NCBI RefSeq assembly: GCF_040225985.1
Contig: NZ_JBBPEU010000005.1
Coordinates: 124,001 to 188,000 of the forward strand
Length of the DNA stretch: 64,000 bases
Reading direction: 5' to 3'
Source: Shimia sp040225985
GTDB taxonomy: Bacteria; Pseudomonadota; Alphaproteobacteria; Rhodobacterales; Rhodobacteraceae
Positions 8,068 through 16,928 of this stretch are shown here, one piece after another; positions within the stretch are counted from its first letter, which is position 1; every line of letters begins with the position of its first letter. The translations under genes were made by a program, and so were the position numbers. The notes below the pieces were generated by a model that was not told where the DNA came from, did not search any database, and saw only the letters and a list, made by a program, of their open reading frames with translations.

Positions 8068-10865
8068 TTTCCGACCTTCCATGCAAGGCTGGCTGGCCCT
8101 TTGGGCACTGGCGACTTGATCGGCGGAAGGGCCGGTTGGCTTTCCGTTTGCGGCGGCGCTTTCGCGATATTCACGCGCAGGTCGAACCATGCGGCCTGTC
8201 CCGTGATTGGATCGGAATTGGCCCAGCGAAGGCCATCCCCCTTGGGCGGCAGCAATTCGTGGATCAGGTGGTTCAGAAGAAAACCCTTGGAGCTTTCGGG
8301 CGCGGTTTCGTCAAGTGCCCAGGTGCCTTTGCGCTTGCCGATGGCATTCCATGTCCAGACCGTGTGATCGTTCAGGGCCGCTTGATGGGCGACGGGCACG
8401 GTGATGCTGCCATGGGCCGAGGTCACGGTTGCCCAGTCGCCTTCCCGGAACCCATGCTCCTTCCAAAGGCGCGTGGGCAGGTAGAGCGGGTTGTGCCCGT
8501 GCAACTGGCGCAGCCACGCATTCTGGGTGCCCCAGCTGTGATACATGGCCATGGGCCGTTGAGTCAGAGCATGGATCGGGAAGGCTTCGGTGTTCACGTG
8601 GCTGTCTTCAAATGGCGGGTACCACGTGGGCAGGGGATCCATCACTTCTTTCAGGCGGGCGCGCAGGTGATCCGGAGGCTGGCGATCCCCGTGCCCTTCG
8701 GCCGCCCTCTGGAACTTGCGTACTGGTTCCGAATAAAGCTGGAAGAGGTAGGGCGTCGGTGCATCAAAAAGGCCGATCTGGACCGCCCAGTCCTGATAGG
8801 CCGCGTTCCATGGCTTGTAATAGTGGGCACCATCCGGGACGTGTTCCACGAAGAAACCGCCATTTTCGATATATTTCTGCAGTTGATCAGGGTTCGGCGC
8901 ACCGCGCCCGACATCGGTTCCGTCGCCCCGGAACCCGGCAAGCGGGCCAATTCCGGGTTTGCGCTCGTGATTCACGATATAGTCGGCATAGTCGTCATAC
9001 TTTGCGCTGCCATCGGGGTTGGTGAAGCCGGGCAGGCCCAAACGGTTGGCCAGCTGCACCAGCACGGTCTGGAAACCGCGCACATCCCGGTCAGGTTCAA
9101 TCACGGGCCATCGGATCGCATCCGCCGCGGCGTCCGCCTCGCAGATCGGGCGATCCAGCAGAGAGATGCAGTCGTGCCGCTCAAGATAGGTCGTGTCCGG
9201 CAGGATCAGGTCGGCATAGGCCACCATTTCGGAACTATAGGCGTCTGAATAAATGATGTGAGGGATCACATAGTCGCCGTTGGCATCCGTGTCGGTCAGC
9301 ATCTCGATCACGCCGCGCGTGTTCATCGAGGAATTCCACGACATGTTCGCCATATACATGAACAGCGTGTCGATTTTGTAAGGATCGCCTGCGTGGGCAT
9401 TCGAGATCACCATATGCATGAGGCCATGGGCGCTCATCGGGTTTTCCCACGTATAGGCCTTGTCGATCCGCGCGGGCGAGCCGTCTTCTTTCAGGCATAG
9501 GTCTTCGGGGCCTTGCACATAGCCGAGATGCGGGCCATCCAGTGGCGCGCCCGGGGTGACCTTGCAGTGCGGTTTGGGGTGGGCTTCTGAGGGTTTCGGG
9601 TACGGGGGTTTGAAGCGAAACCCACCTGGCGTTTCGACGCTGCCCAGAATGATTTGCAAAAGGTGCAGCGCGCGGCAGGTCTGGAACCCGTTGGAATGGG
9701 CCGAAATGCCCCGCATGGCATGGAACGAGACCGGACGTCCGACCATTTCGGTATGGGTTTCGCCCCGGAAATCGGTCCATTCCACCGGCAATGTGATGGC
9801 CTGTTCGAACGCCACATGTGCGAGTTCGGCGGCGATGCGCCGGATACGGTCGGCGGATATCCCGCAGCGGTCGGCGACGGCATCGGGTGCGTATTCTGGC
9901 GACAGGTATTTCTCGGCCATTAGGGCCATGACCGTCTGATGGGTCTTTCCTGCATGGCGATAGCTGGCGGAAAGGTCTGGCTGCACCCCTTTCTGGTCGA
10001 ACGGTGCCGGTTTGCCAGTGGCACGGTCGATGACCAGCGGCTTTTTGTTCTCGTCCCTCAGAAACAGCCCCGTCTCAGGATCAATCAGAACCGGCGCGTT
10101 GGTGTATTGGGCCAGATAGTGCAAATCGATTTTGCCAGCCCGCATCAGTTCGTGCACAAGCGACAGAATAAACAGGCCATCGGTGCCGGGGGTGATGCCG
10201 ACGCAATCATCGGCCACGGCGTTATAGCCGTTGCGCACGGGGTTCACGCCGATCACGCGCGCACCGCGGGCCTTGATCCTGCCGATTCCCATTTTGATGG
10301 GGTTGCTGTCATGGTCCTCTGCCACGCCAAAGATCATGAACAGTTTGGTATGGTCCCAGTCCGGCTGGCCAAATTCCCAGAACGCGCCGCCCATCGTGTA
10401 GATGCCACCCGCCGCCATGTTGACCGAGCAGAACCCGCCATGGGCCGCAAAGTTCGGGGTGCCGAAGTTCTGCGCCCAGAACCCTGTGAAGGACTGCGAT
10501 TGGTCACGCCCCGTAAAAAAGGCAAGCTTTTCCGGGTTGGCTTCGCGTATGGGTTTCAGCCAACCAACCGCAATGTCCAGGGCCTCGTCCCAGCTGATTT
10601 CCGCGTAGTCCCCGGACCCGCGCGGGCCAACGCGTTTCATAGGGGCCCGCAGGCGCGAGGGGGCATTGACCTGCATGATGCCGGCTGACCCCTTGGCGCA
10701 GAGCACGCCCTTATTCACGGGGTGGTCACGATTGCCCTCGATATAGGCGACCTTGTCGTCCTTCATGTGCACATTGATGCCGCACCGACACGCACACATA
10801 TAGCAGGTGGTCTTGCGGATTTCGTCCGAGACTTTGGGCGAGAGGTCGATCTTGGGTTGTGGCAT
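8064..10865 (-). CDS. soeA: sulfite dehydrogenase molybdopterin subunit SoeA
   Basis: A 933-residue molybdopterin oxidoreductase of the DMSO reductase family. The N-terminus carries an iron-sulfur site, Cys21-x2-Cys24-x3-Cys28 and Cys56 (VLCAKGS). A GGFCSVN stretch near residue 145 holds a cysteine well placed to bind molybdenum. There is no twin-arginine signal, as expected for the cytoplasmic SoeA and unlike exported reductases of this family. I chose ATG 10865 with AGGGA upstream over the TTG at 10922. Role: oxidises sulfite to sulfate, here most likely the sulfite released by Xsc, encoded just upstream. The family is certain; the sulfite substrate is inferred from context. A tetrathionate or polysulfide reductase is the main alternative. 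Confidence 0.85.
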   Translation of the reverse strand: MPQPKIDLSPKVSDEIRKTTCYMCACRCGINVHMKDDKVAYIEGNRDHPVNKGVLCAKGSAGIMQVNAPSRLRAPMKRVGPRGSGDYAEISWDEALDIAVGWLKPIREANPEKLAFFTGRDQSQSFTGFWAQNFGTPNFAAHGGFCSVNMAAGGIYTMGGAFWEFGQPDWDHTKLFMIFGVAEDHDSNPIKMGIGRIKARGARVIGVNPVRNGYNAVADDCVGITPGTDGLFILSLVHELMRAGKIDLHYLAQYTNAPVLIDPETGLFLRDENKKPLVIDRATGKPAPFDQKGVQPDLSASYRHAGKTHQTVMALMAEKYLSPEYAPDAVADRCGISADRIRRIAAELAHVAFEQAITLPVEWTDFRGETHTEMVGRPVSFHAMRGISAHSNGFQTCRALHLLQIILGSVETPGGFRFKPPYPKPSEAHPKPHCKVTPGAPLDGPHLGYVQGPEDLCLKEDGSPARIDKAYTWENPMSAHGLMHMVISNAHAGDPYKIDTLFMYMANMSWNSSMNTRGVIEMLTDTDANGDYVIPHIIYSDAYSSEMVAYADLILPDTTYLERHDCISLLDRPICEADAAADAIRWPVIEPDRDVRGFQTVLVQLANRLGLPGFTNPDGSAKYDDYADYIVNHERKPGIGPLAGFRGDGTDVGRGAPNPDQLQKYIENGGFFVEHVPDGAHYYKPWNAAYQDWAVQIGLFDAPTPYLFQLYSEPVRKFQRAAEGHGDRQPPDHLRARLKEVMDPLPTWYPPFEDSHVNTEAFPIHALTQRPMAMYHSWGTQNAWLRQLHGHNPLYLPTRLWKEHGFREGDWATVTSAHGSITVPVAHQAALNDHTVWTWNAIGKRKGTWALDETAPESSKGFLLNHLIHELLPPKGDGLRWANSDPITGQAAWFDLRVNIAKAPPQTESQPALPPIKSPVPKGPASLAWKVGK

Positions 10866-10992
10866 ACGTATTCCCTGGCTGTTCTGCGCCACGCTAGGTG
10901 AGAAAACCGAAGTGCGCGACAATTTTCTGCCTTTGCGGTGCTGGCGGGAAAACGTCTCGGCAAATGCCGCATTGGCGGAATAATGTGCGGGA

Positions 10993-11021
10993 GAGGCGCG
11001 CTGTTAGCAGCAGCGCGCCTT
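10993..11021 (-). terminator. hairpin between xsc and soeA
   Basis: A perfect 10-base-pair stem, AGGCGCGCTG (10994-11003) with CAGCGCGCCT (11011-11020) and a 7-base loop, lies 5 bases past the xsc stop. No clear U-run follows on the minus strand, so it may act as a leaky terminator or an mRNA stabiliser that lowers soeABC expression relative to xsc. Confidence 0.5.
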
Positions 11022-11025
11022 ATGG

Positions 11026-12801
11026 TCAATTCACCTTTTGCGGACGCATGTCGTTTTTGCTGATGCCCGCCACTGCAACAGGTTTTTTCATGGCGTCGCG
11101 ACGGAAGGGTTCCCCCAGTTCCTGGTTTATCATCGCTTCGATCAGGGTGGTAATGCCGTTTTTCTGATCTTCCACGGCCTGCTTCAGGGCTTCGGTCAGT
11201 TCGTCCATGGTGCGGGCGACCACGCCTTTCAGACCGCAGGCTTCTGCGATACCGGCATAAGACACCTGCGTGTCCAACTCGGTGCCGACGAAATTGTCAT
11301 CGAACCACAGGGTCGAATTGCGCTTTTCCGCGCCCCATTGATAGTTGCGGAACACGACCTGCGTGATTGCGGGCCACTCCTCGCGTCCGATCGCGGTCAG
11401 TTCGGTCACGGCGATGCCGAAGGCCCCGTCGCCTGAGAATCCTACAACCGGAGTATCCGGGCAGCCGATCTTGGCGCCGATCACAGCGGGCAGGCCATAG
11501 CCGCACGGCCCAAATAGGCCCGGCGCCAGATATTTGCGGCCCGATTCGAATGACGGATAGGCGTTGCCGATTGCACAGTTGTTGCCGATGTCCGACGAGA
11601 TGATGGCTTCGGTGGGCAGGGCAGACTGGATCGCGCGCCACGCCATGCGGGGGCTCATCCAGTCGGGTTTGTCTGCGCGGGCGCGTTCATTCCATGTCGT
11701 GCCCGGATCGTCGTCTTCGTGATCCATTGAGGCAAGCTGTTGCGCCCATGCTGATTTGCGCTGGGCGATTTCGGCCTTGCGGTCGGCGCGCCCTTCGTCG
11801 CCTGCCGTGTCGGACAGTTTTTCGAGGATCGAGGTCGCGACCTTCTTGGCGTCGCCCACGATCCCGACAGTCACGGGCTTGGTCAGGCCAATCCGGTCCG
11901 GGTTGATGTCAACCTGAATGATCTTGGCGTTGGTGGGCCAGTAATCCATCCCGTATCCGGGCAGGGTCGAAAACGGATTAAGGCGTGTGCCAAGCGCCAA
12001 CACAACATCGGCCTTGCTGATCAGTTCCATGCCCGCTTTCGACCCGTTATAACCCAGAGGACCAGCAAAAAGAGGGTGGGATCCCGGGAATGCATCGTTG
12101 TGCTGATAGCCACAGCACACGGGCGCATCAAGACGCTCGGCCAGTGCCATCGAAGCGGGGATCGCGCCGCCGATCACCACGCCTGCCCCGTTCAGGATCA
12201 CAGGGAATTTGGCCTCCGACAAAAGCGCGGCTGCTTCGTTCAGTGCGTCTTCGCCGCCGCCCGGGCGTTCAAACTCGACGATAGCGGGCAGGTCGATGTC
12301 GATCACTTGTGTGAAGTAATCACGGGGTACGTTGATCTGGGCCGGGGCGCTGTTGCGCTTGGCCTGCAGGATTACCCGGTTCAAAACTTCGGCCATACGG
12401 GACGGATCGCGGACCTCTTCCTGATAGCAGACCATGTCCTTGAAGGCGGCCATCTGTTCGACTTCCTGGAATCCGCCCTGACCCATGGTTTTGTTAGCGG
12501 CTTGGGGCGTCACCAACAAAAGCGGCGTGTGATTCCAGTAAGCGGTTTTAACCGCGGTCACGAAATTGGTGATGCCCGGGCCGTTCTGGGCCACCATCAT
12601 CGACATCTTGCCGGTGGCGCGTGTATAGCCATCGGCCATCATTCCACCTGACCCTTCGTGGGCGCAGTCCCAGAAGGTGATCCCGGCCTGCCCGAACAGG
12701 TCGGAAATCGGCATCATGGCCGAGCCGATGATCCCGAAGGCGTGTTCAATCCCGTGCATTTGAAGCACTTTGATAAAGGCTTCTTCCGTGGTCATTTTCA
12801 T
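11026..12801 (-). CDS. xsc: sulfoacetaldehyde acetyltransferase Xsc
   Basis: A 591-residue thiamine-diphosphate enzyme that converts sulfoacetaldehyde and phosphate to acetyl phosphate and sulfite, the desulfonating step of taurine breakdown. The N-terminus carries the Xsc-type IIGSAMMPISD and the catalytic-glutamate region CAHEGSGGMMADGYTRATGK. The C-terminal cofactor motif runs from GDGAFGIAVTEL to the Asn in FRNYQWG. I chose the ATG at 12801 because AGGAG sits 8 bases upstream. The gene lies between soeA and tauR, and two TauR-box-like sequences lie upstream. No phosphate acetyltransferase gene accompanies it here, although pta often does. Confidence 0.93.
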   Translation of the reverse strand: MKMTTEEAFIKVLQMHGIEHAFGIIGSAMMPISDLFGQAGITFWDCAHEGSGGMMADGYTRATGKMSMMVAQNGPGITNFVTAVKTAYWNHTPLLLVTPQAANKTMGQGGFQEVEQMAAFKDMVCYQEEVRDPSRMAEVLNRVILQAKRNSAPAQINVPRDYFTQVIDIDLPAIVEFERPGGGEDALNEAAALLSEAKFPVILNGAGVVIGGAIPASMALAERLDAPVCCGYQHNDAFPGSHPLFAGPLGYNGSKAGMELISKADVVLALGTRLNPFSTLPGYGMDYWPTNAKIIQVDINPDRIGLTKPVTVGIVGDAKKVATSILEKLSDTAGDEGRADRKAEIAQRKSAWAQQLASMDHEDDDPGTTWNERARADKPDWMSPRMAWRAIQSALPTEAIISSDIGNNCAIGNAYPSFESGRKYLAPGLFGPCGYGLPAVIGAKIGCPDTPVVGFSGDGAFGIAVTELTAIGREEWPAITQVVFRNYQWGAEKRNSTLWFDDNFVGTELDTQVSYAGIAEACGLKGVVARTMDELTEALKQAVEDQKNGITTLIEAMINQELGEPFRRDAMKKPVAVAGISKNDMRPQKVN

Positions 12802-12867
12802 TGTGTGGGTCTCCTGTCGCACCGACCGTGCATTTGCCAAGAATTTACGAGGCCGGTGATCTATGGG

Positions 12868-12900
12868 TTAGGGCCAGAATGGGTGTCCGCGTAAGTCCAA
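12868..12900 (-). promoter_or_regulatory. candidate TauR boxes upstream of xsc
   Basis: On the minus strand, TTGGACTTAC (12900-12891) and CTGGCCCTAA (12877-12868) each differ little from CTGGACYTAA, the TauR-box consensus I recall from Rhodobacter capsulatus. They are direct repeats 23 bases apart, 67-99 bases ahead of the xsc start. Confidence 0.5.
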
Positions 12901-12909
12901 AACAAATTT

Positions 12910-14364
12910 TCAGGCCAAGGCTTTCGCGATCAACTCAACGCCCGCCGGAATTCGCTCGGACGGGATCGAAGAATAGGCAAGACGATAGAATTCACGCGGT
13001 CGTCCCGTTCCGTGAAAGAAGGGGCGGCCGGGTTCGATCAGAACGCCCTTGTGCTGCAATTGCGCGGCCAGCTTTTCAGTGTCTGTGCCTTTTGGGGCCT
13101 GCATCCAGAAGGACGAACCCCCATGCGCGCCCTGTCCGGCAATGGTAAGGTCGTTTTGGTCAATTGCCTGCTGCATGACGTCCCTGCGTTTGCGAAGCGC
13201 TTCGCGGATGCGCCGGATCAGCGCATCATAGTGACCTAGGGACAGGAAATAGGCCGCAGTGCGCTGGATATGTCCGGGCGGATGCCGCAGGACGCTGGCA
13301 CGCAGGGCGCGGGCCTCGCGAATGAAGCTTTCAGAGCCGACGAGATAGCCAAGGCGCAGGCCCGGGAAAACGGATTTGGAAAAGCTGCCAACATAGATCA
13401 CGCGCCCGTCTGTGTCCAATGACTTGAGGGCGGGTGAAGGCGCATCCAGAAAGGACATCTCGAATTCATAGTCATCCTCTACAATCAGCGCATCGAGATC
13501 CCGCGCCCGTGTAAGGAGGGCGTGTCGCCGGCTCATCGGCATGGTCGCGGTGGTCGGGCATTGATGGCTGGGCGTTGTGAAAATCACATCAGTTTGCGGC
13601 GGAATGGAATCCGGCTGCAACCCGTCACGGTCCACCGGCAAAGCGGCCAAGTGGCAGCGGGATTGGGTCAGAATATCGCGCAAGGCGTGATAGCAGGGGT
13701 CTTCGATGGCGGCCATCCTGCGCTGGGTCAGCAGAACCTGCGCCGCCAGCCAAAGTGCGTTCTGCGCGCCAAGCGTGATCAGGATTTCCTCGGGGCGCGC
13801 AATGATGCCACGGCGGGGCAGGGTGTTGCGGGCGATGAATTCGACCAGCCGCGGATCGTCCTGATCGTAATAATCGGTGGTCAGCGCGGTAAAGTCCTTC
13901 TGCCCCAGTGCCTGAAGCGCGCACAGCCGCCAGTTGGCGTGGTCAAACAACGTTGGGTCGGCCTGGCCATAGATGAACGGGTATCTGAACCGCGCCCAAT
14001 TCTGCGGCTTTTCTGGTGTATCGCCCCCCGTGAAACGTCGGCCGATCGCCTTGGTCCAGTCGACCTTGTCTTCGCCACGTTTGGGGGGCGTGAATTGCGG
14101 CGGTACAGGCGCGTTCTCTGAGACGTAATAACCGGAACGCTTGCGAGACTCGAGATAATCGTTGGCCAGCAGTTCCGTATAGGCAAGTGTCACGGTGATC
14201 CGCGAGATCCCCAAGTGGTCGGCCAGCTTGCGCGTTGAAGGCAGGCGTTCGCCCCGGCGAAAACGCCCCGACAAAATGCCTTCGGCAATCATTTGCTGGA
14301 TCTGAGATTGCAGTGTGCCCTGAAAGGCGGGATTGAGAAAGAACGTTTCGACAGAGATGGTCAT
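12910..14364 (-). CDS. tauR: MocR-type transcriptional regulator TauR
   Basis: A 484-residue regulator of the MocR branch of the GntR family. The first 80 residues form a winged helix-turn-helix (RGERLPSTRKLADHLGISR). From about residue 115 an aminotransferase-like, PLP-binding domain follows, with the lysine motif GSFSKSVFPGLRLGYL. TauR in Rhodobacter activates taurine genes. Its position between xsc and tpa, and the box-like repeats just upstream of its own ATG, fit that role. It probably senses taurine or a derivative through the PLP domain; this is inference. Confidence 0.88.
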   Translation of the reverse strand: MTISVETFFLNPAFQGTLQSQIQQMIAEGILSGRFRRGERLPSTRKLADHLGISRITVTLAYTELLANDYLESRKRSGYYVSENAPVPPQFTPPKRGEDKVDWTKAIGRRFTGGDTPEKPQNWARFRYPFIYGQADPTLFDHANWRLCALQALGQKDFTALTTDYYDQDDPRLVEFIARNTLPRRGIIARPEEILITLGAQNALWLAAQVLLTQRRMAAIEDPCYHALRDILTQSRCHLAALPVDRDGLQPDSIPPQTDVIFTTPSHQCPTTATMPMSRRHALLTRARDLDALIVEDDYEFEMSFLDAPSPALKSLDTDGRVIYVGSFSKSVFPGLRLGYLVGSESFIREARALRASVLRHPPGHIQRTAAYFLSLGHYDALIRRIREALRKRRDVMQQAIDQNDLTIAGQGAHGGSSFWMQAPKGTDTEKLAAQLQHKGVLIEPGRPFFHGTGRPREFYRLAYSSIPSERIPAGVELIAKALA

Positions 14365-14377
14365 GCCACAGGATAGG

Positions 14378-14409
14378 CTGGACTTATGTCTGGTGCAATC
14401 TGGTCTGGT
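14378..14409 (+). promoter_or_regulatory. candidate TauR box cluster at tauR
   Basis: CTGGACTTAT at 14378-14387 matches 9 of 10 positions of the recalled consensus. It is followed in the same direction by CTGGTGCAAT (14390-14399) and two further CTGGT repeats (14400, 14405), giving a cluster of short direct repeats within 15-45 bases of the tauR start codon. This suggests autoregulation or control of the minus-strand run. Confidence 0.5.
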
Positions 14410-14426
14410 TCTGCAGCGAATTCAGC

Positions 14427-15017
14427 TCAGCTTTGGCGTTTCTCGATCTGCCAGGACAGGTTCGCTTTTACCGCGGGCCATTCATGCGGCAGAATCGAGT
14501 AGACCGCCGTGTCACGCAGCGTGCCGTTGGCCATGACCATGTGATTGCGCAACACGCCATCCAGTTTCGCCCCAAGCCGTTCAATAGCGCGACGGGATTG
14601 GGTGTTCAGGAAATGAGTCCGGAATTCAACGGCGATACAGTCGAGATCTTCGAACGCATGCTGCAGCATCAACAGTTTGCATTCGGTGTTCATCGCGCTG
14701 CGCTGTACCGAGGCCCGATACCATGTCGATCCGATCTCAAGCCGCCGGTTGGTCGCGTCAATATTCATGTATGTGGTCATTCCGACGGCTTTGCCTTGCG
14801 GGGTCAGGATCGCGAAGGGCAGCATCTTGCCCTCTGCCTGCAACCCGTAGCGGCGGTCGATTTCCGCCGGAACGCCCTCAGGCGTCGGAACCATCGTGTA
14901 CCACAAACGGTGCAAGTCGCCGTCGGCCGACGCTTCGGCAAGGTCGGTCGCGTGATCTTGCGAGAGCGGGGCCAGACCTACATGTTGTCCGGTCAGGCGT
15001 ATCGGAGAGGGCCACAT
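14427..15017 (-). CDS. GNAT family N-acetyltransferase (RimJ/RimL-like)
   Basis: A 196-residue acetyltransferase of the RimJ/RimL type. It has the beta-strand core AVGMTTYMNIDATNRRLEIG and the YRASVQRSAMNTECKLLML acetyl-CoA region, followed by AFEDLDCIAVEFRTHFLN and SRRAIERLGAKLDGVLR. The substrate is unknown; relatives acetylate protein N-termini or small amines. I chose ATG 15017 because the longer frame to 15044 needs a TTG start without a good ribosome site. It sits inside the taurine cluster between tpa and tauR on the same strand, but after the tpa terminator, so a role in taurine use is uncertain. Confidence 0.8.
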   Translation of the reverse strand: MWPSPIRLTGQHVGLAPLSQDHATDLAEASADGDLHRLWYTMVPTPEGVPAEIDRRYGLQAEGKMLPFAILTPQGKAVGMTTYMNIDATNRRLEIGSTWYRASVQRSAMNTECKLLMLQHAFEDLDCIAVEFRTHFLNTQSRRAIERLGAKLDGVLRNHMVMANGTLRDTAVYSILPHEWPAVKANLSWQIEKRQS

Positions 15018-15068
15018 GTGATTCTTCTTGTCAATTTTGTGCAAAAGGGGTGCGGGGTCTGAAATGAT

Positions 15069-15099
15069 AAAGGCGGCCCAGAGTCGAAGGCCGCCTTTT
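15069..15099 (-). terminator. tpa terminator
   Basis: A 10-base-pair stem AAAGGCGGCC (15069-15078) with GGCCGCCTTT (15089-15098), 10-base loop, lies just past the tpa stop. On the minus strand it ends in a short U-run. Confidence 0.65.
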
Positions 15100-15126
15100 C
15101 CATGTTTTCGGCAATGGAGGCGTGTG

Positions 15127-16527
15127 TCAGCCGAACACCTTGGTCAGCGCCCTATCCACTGCATCGGTGATGGCGTCGATGTCCTCGGGTGTAGCGATCA
15201 GGGCCGGCGAGAAACACAAGACATTGTTGCGACCGGGCACCGAGCGGTTTGCCGCGCCGATAATCACGCCTTGCGCACCGCAATCGGCGACAATGGCCAT
15301 GACGTCTTTTTCGTCGACCGGCTCTTTGCTGTCACGGTCCCTGACCAGTTCCGCGCCAAGGAACAGACCCTTGCCACGCACATCACCAATGACCGCGTGC
15401 TTTTCCATCAGCGCCTTGAGATTGCCCATCATGCGTTCGCCCATGCGTGTGCAGTTTTCGAGCAGGTTTTCCTCTTCGATGATGGCCATGTTCTCCAGCG
15501 CCGCCGCTGGACCCGCCGTGCATCCCCCGAAGGTCGAGATATCGCGGAAGTGGTTCAGCTTGTCCTCGGGGTTGTCCTTGAAGTGTTCGAAAACCTCTTC
15601 GGTGGTCACCATGCAGGCGATGGCTGCATAGCCGGAAGCCACACCTTTGGCCATGGTGACGAAGTCTGGCTGGATGCCATAGTGCTGGTATCCGAACCAT
15701 TCGGTGCCGGTGCGCCCGATGCCGCAGACGACCTCGTCAATGTGCAGAAGGATGTCATACTGTTTGCAGATTTCCTGCACGCGTTCCCAGTATCCTTCCG
15801 GCGGGGTAATCACACCGCCGCCAGCCGTTACCGGCTCAAGGCACAGCGCGCCCACGGTTTCTGGGCCTTCACGCAGGATCACCTCTTCGATCAGGTTTGC
15901 GGCGGCGATGCCAAAGTCGCGGCCCGACAGATGATCCAGACCCAGTTCGTGCTTGCGATATTCCATGCAGTGGGGCACGCGCACGAAATCAGGGGCAAAC
16001 GGTCCGTATTGCGCGTTACGCTCGTCCTGTCCACCGGCCGACATCGCGGCAAGGGTCGAACCGTGATAGTCGCGGTCGCGATACAGGATCTTGGTTTTCT
16101 TGCCGCCATATTTCTTGTGGGCGATCTGGCGGACCATCTTGAACGCCTTCTCGTTCGCCTCGGACCCCGAGTTGGTATAGTAGACTCGGCTCATACCGGG
16201 CATCTTCTCGATCAGTTTTTCAGCGAAAAGCGCGCCGGGAATGGACCCGCCCGAATTGGCGAAATAGCACACCTTCATTAGTTGGGCATGAACGGCATCC
16301 GCAATCCGCTTGCGGCCATAGCCGACATTCACGGTCCAGACCGCGCCCGAAACGGCGTCGATGTATTCCTTGCCGTTTTGGTCCCAGACGCGCATGTCCT
16401 TGCCTTCGATGATGATACGCGGCTCGCCGGTTTCAAAGGGCTTGTGCTGGGTCAGGTGGTGCCAGACATGGGCTTTGTCTGCCGAGACAACCCGTTCCAG
16501 ATCGTTTTTGTTAAAGTTGCCGTCCAT
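15127..16527 (-). CDS. tpa: taurine--pyruvate aminotransferase Tpa
   Basis: A 466-residue class III PLP aminotransferase that moves the amino group of taurine to pyruvate, giving sulfoacetaldehyde and alanine. Visible features are the YYTNSGSEANEKAFKM cofactor-phosphate region, the aspartate motif HIDEVVCGIGRTG and the Schiff-base lysine in VTMAKGVASGY. The N-terminus (HVWHHLTQHKPF) is of the Tpa type. It is divergent from tauA with a shared 401-base control region, and a terminator follows it. It feeds Xsc, encoded downstream. A beta-alanine or omega-amino acid transaminase is the fallback identity, but context favours Tpa. Confidence 0.92.
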   Translation of the reverse strand: MDGNFNKNDLERVVSADKAHVWHHLTQHKPFETGEPRIIIEGKDMRVWDQNGKEYIDAVSGAVWTVNVGYGRKRIADAVHAQLMKVCYFANSGGSIPGALFAEKLIEKMPGMSRVYYTNSGSEANEKAFKMVRQIAHKKYGGKKTKILYRDRDYHGSTLAAMSAGGQDERNAQYGPFAPDFVRVPHCMEYRKHELGLDHLSGRDFGIAAANLIEEVILREGPETVGALCLEPVTAGGGVITPPEGYWERVQEICKQYDILLHIDEVVCGIGRTGTEWFGYQHYGIQPDFVTMAKGVASGYAAIACMVTTEEVFEHFKDNPEDKLNHFRDISTFGGCTAGPAAALENMAIIEEENLLENCTRMGERMMGNLKALMEKHAVIGDVRGKGLFLGAELVRDRDSKEPVDEKDVMAIVADCGAQGVIIGAANRSVPGRNNVLCFSPALIATPEDIDAITDAVDRALTKVFG

Positions 16528-16928
16528 CGGGACACCTCATCGTATTTCAAGGCATTGCTGCGGTTTCAACCGAAAACGGCCGGAAGAATCCGGCCTTGTT
16601 CCGACTCTATCCTCGCCAAAATTTCAGGCATCTCAATAGGGCCAAAGTGTATCATGATATATATCCAGAATTGGCTGGATTTACTTTGGGGTGGTGCAGA
16701 AAAATTTAGTAAATATATGAAATGTATTAATTATTATTAAAATCTGCCTTTCTGAGGTATTCGAAAAACCAAAGGTAACCAAATGCCTTGCGTAAAAAAG
16801 ATTTGCGCGAACGCACGATTTTCACTCGAATTGCTTTCGTAGGGCGCGGACCCTCTCGACCCCGGTACAACAGGCGAAGACCGGACGGGGTCAAATAATT
16901 TTCCGCAGTTCAACACGGGAGAACAAAC
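16528..16928. promoter_or_regulatory. divergent tpa/tauA control region
   Basis: This 401-base gap holds no gene. Near tpa it has a perfect hairpin GGCCGGA-AGAA-TCCGGCC (16578-16595), probably in the tpa leader. The middle (16640-16745) is markedly AT-rich, typical of promoter DNA. A TauR-box pair is listed separately. A GGGAGAACAAAC ribosome site precedes tauA. The -35/-10 elements cannot be assigned with confidence. Confidence 0.6.
16659..16684. promoter_or_regulatory. candidate TauR site, tpa/tauA
   Basis: ATCCAG (16663-16668) and CTGGAT (16675-16680) form a perfect 6-base inverted repeat with a 6-base spacer. Read outward, CTGGATTTAC on the plus strand and CTGGATATAT on the minus strand both resemble the TauR consensus CTGGACYTAA. 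The position, 132 bases from tpa and 245 from tauA, suits a shared activator site. Confidence 0.5.

Noticed and set aside
8136..9248. 370-codon plus-strand frame over soeA
   Set aside because: Opposite strand of a well-supported molybdopterin gene; no motif, no ribosome site.
8064..10865. Reading SoeA as a periplasmic DMSO or tetrathionate reductase
   Set aside because: No twin-arginine signal and the location after xsc favours cytoplasmic sulfite dehydrogenase; kept as an alternative only.
15028..16281. 417-codon plus-strand frame over tpa
   Set aside because: Shadow of the aminotransferase with no recognisable product.
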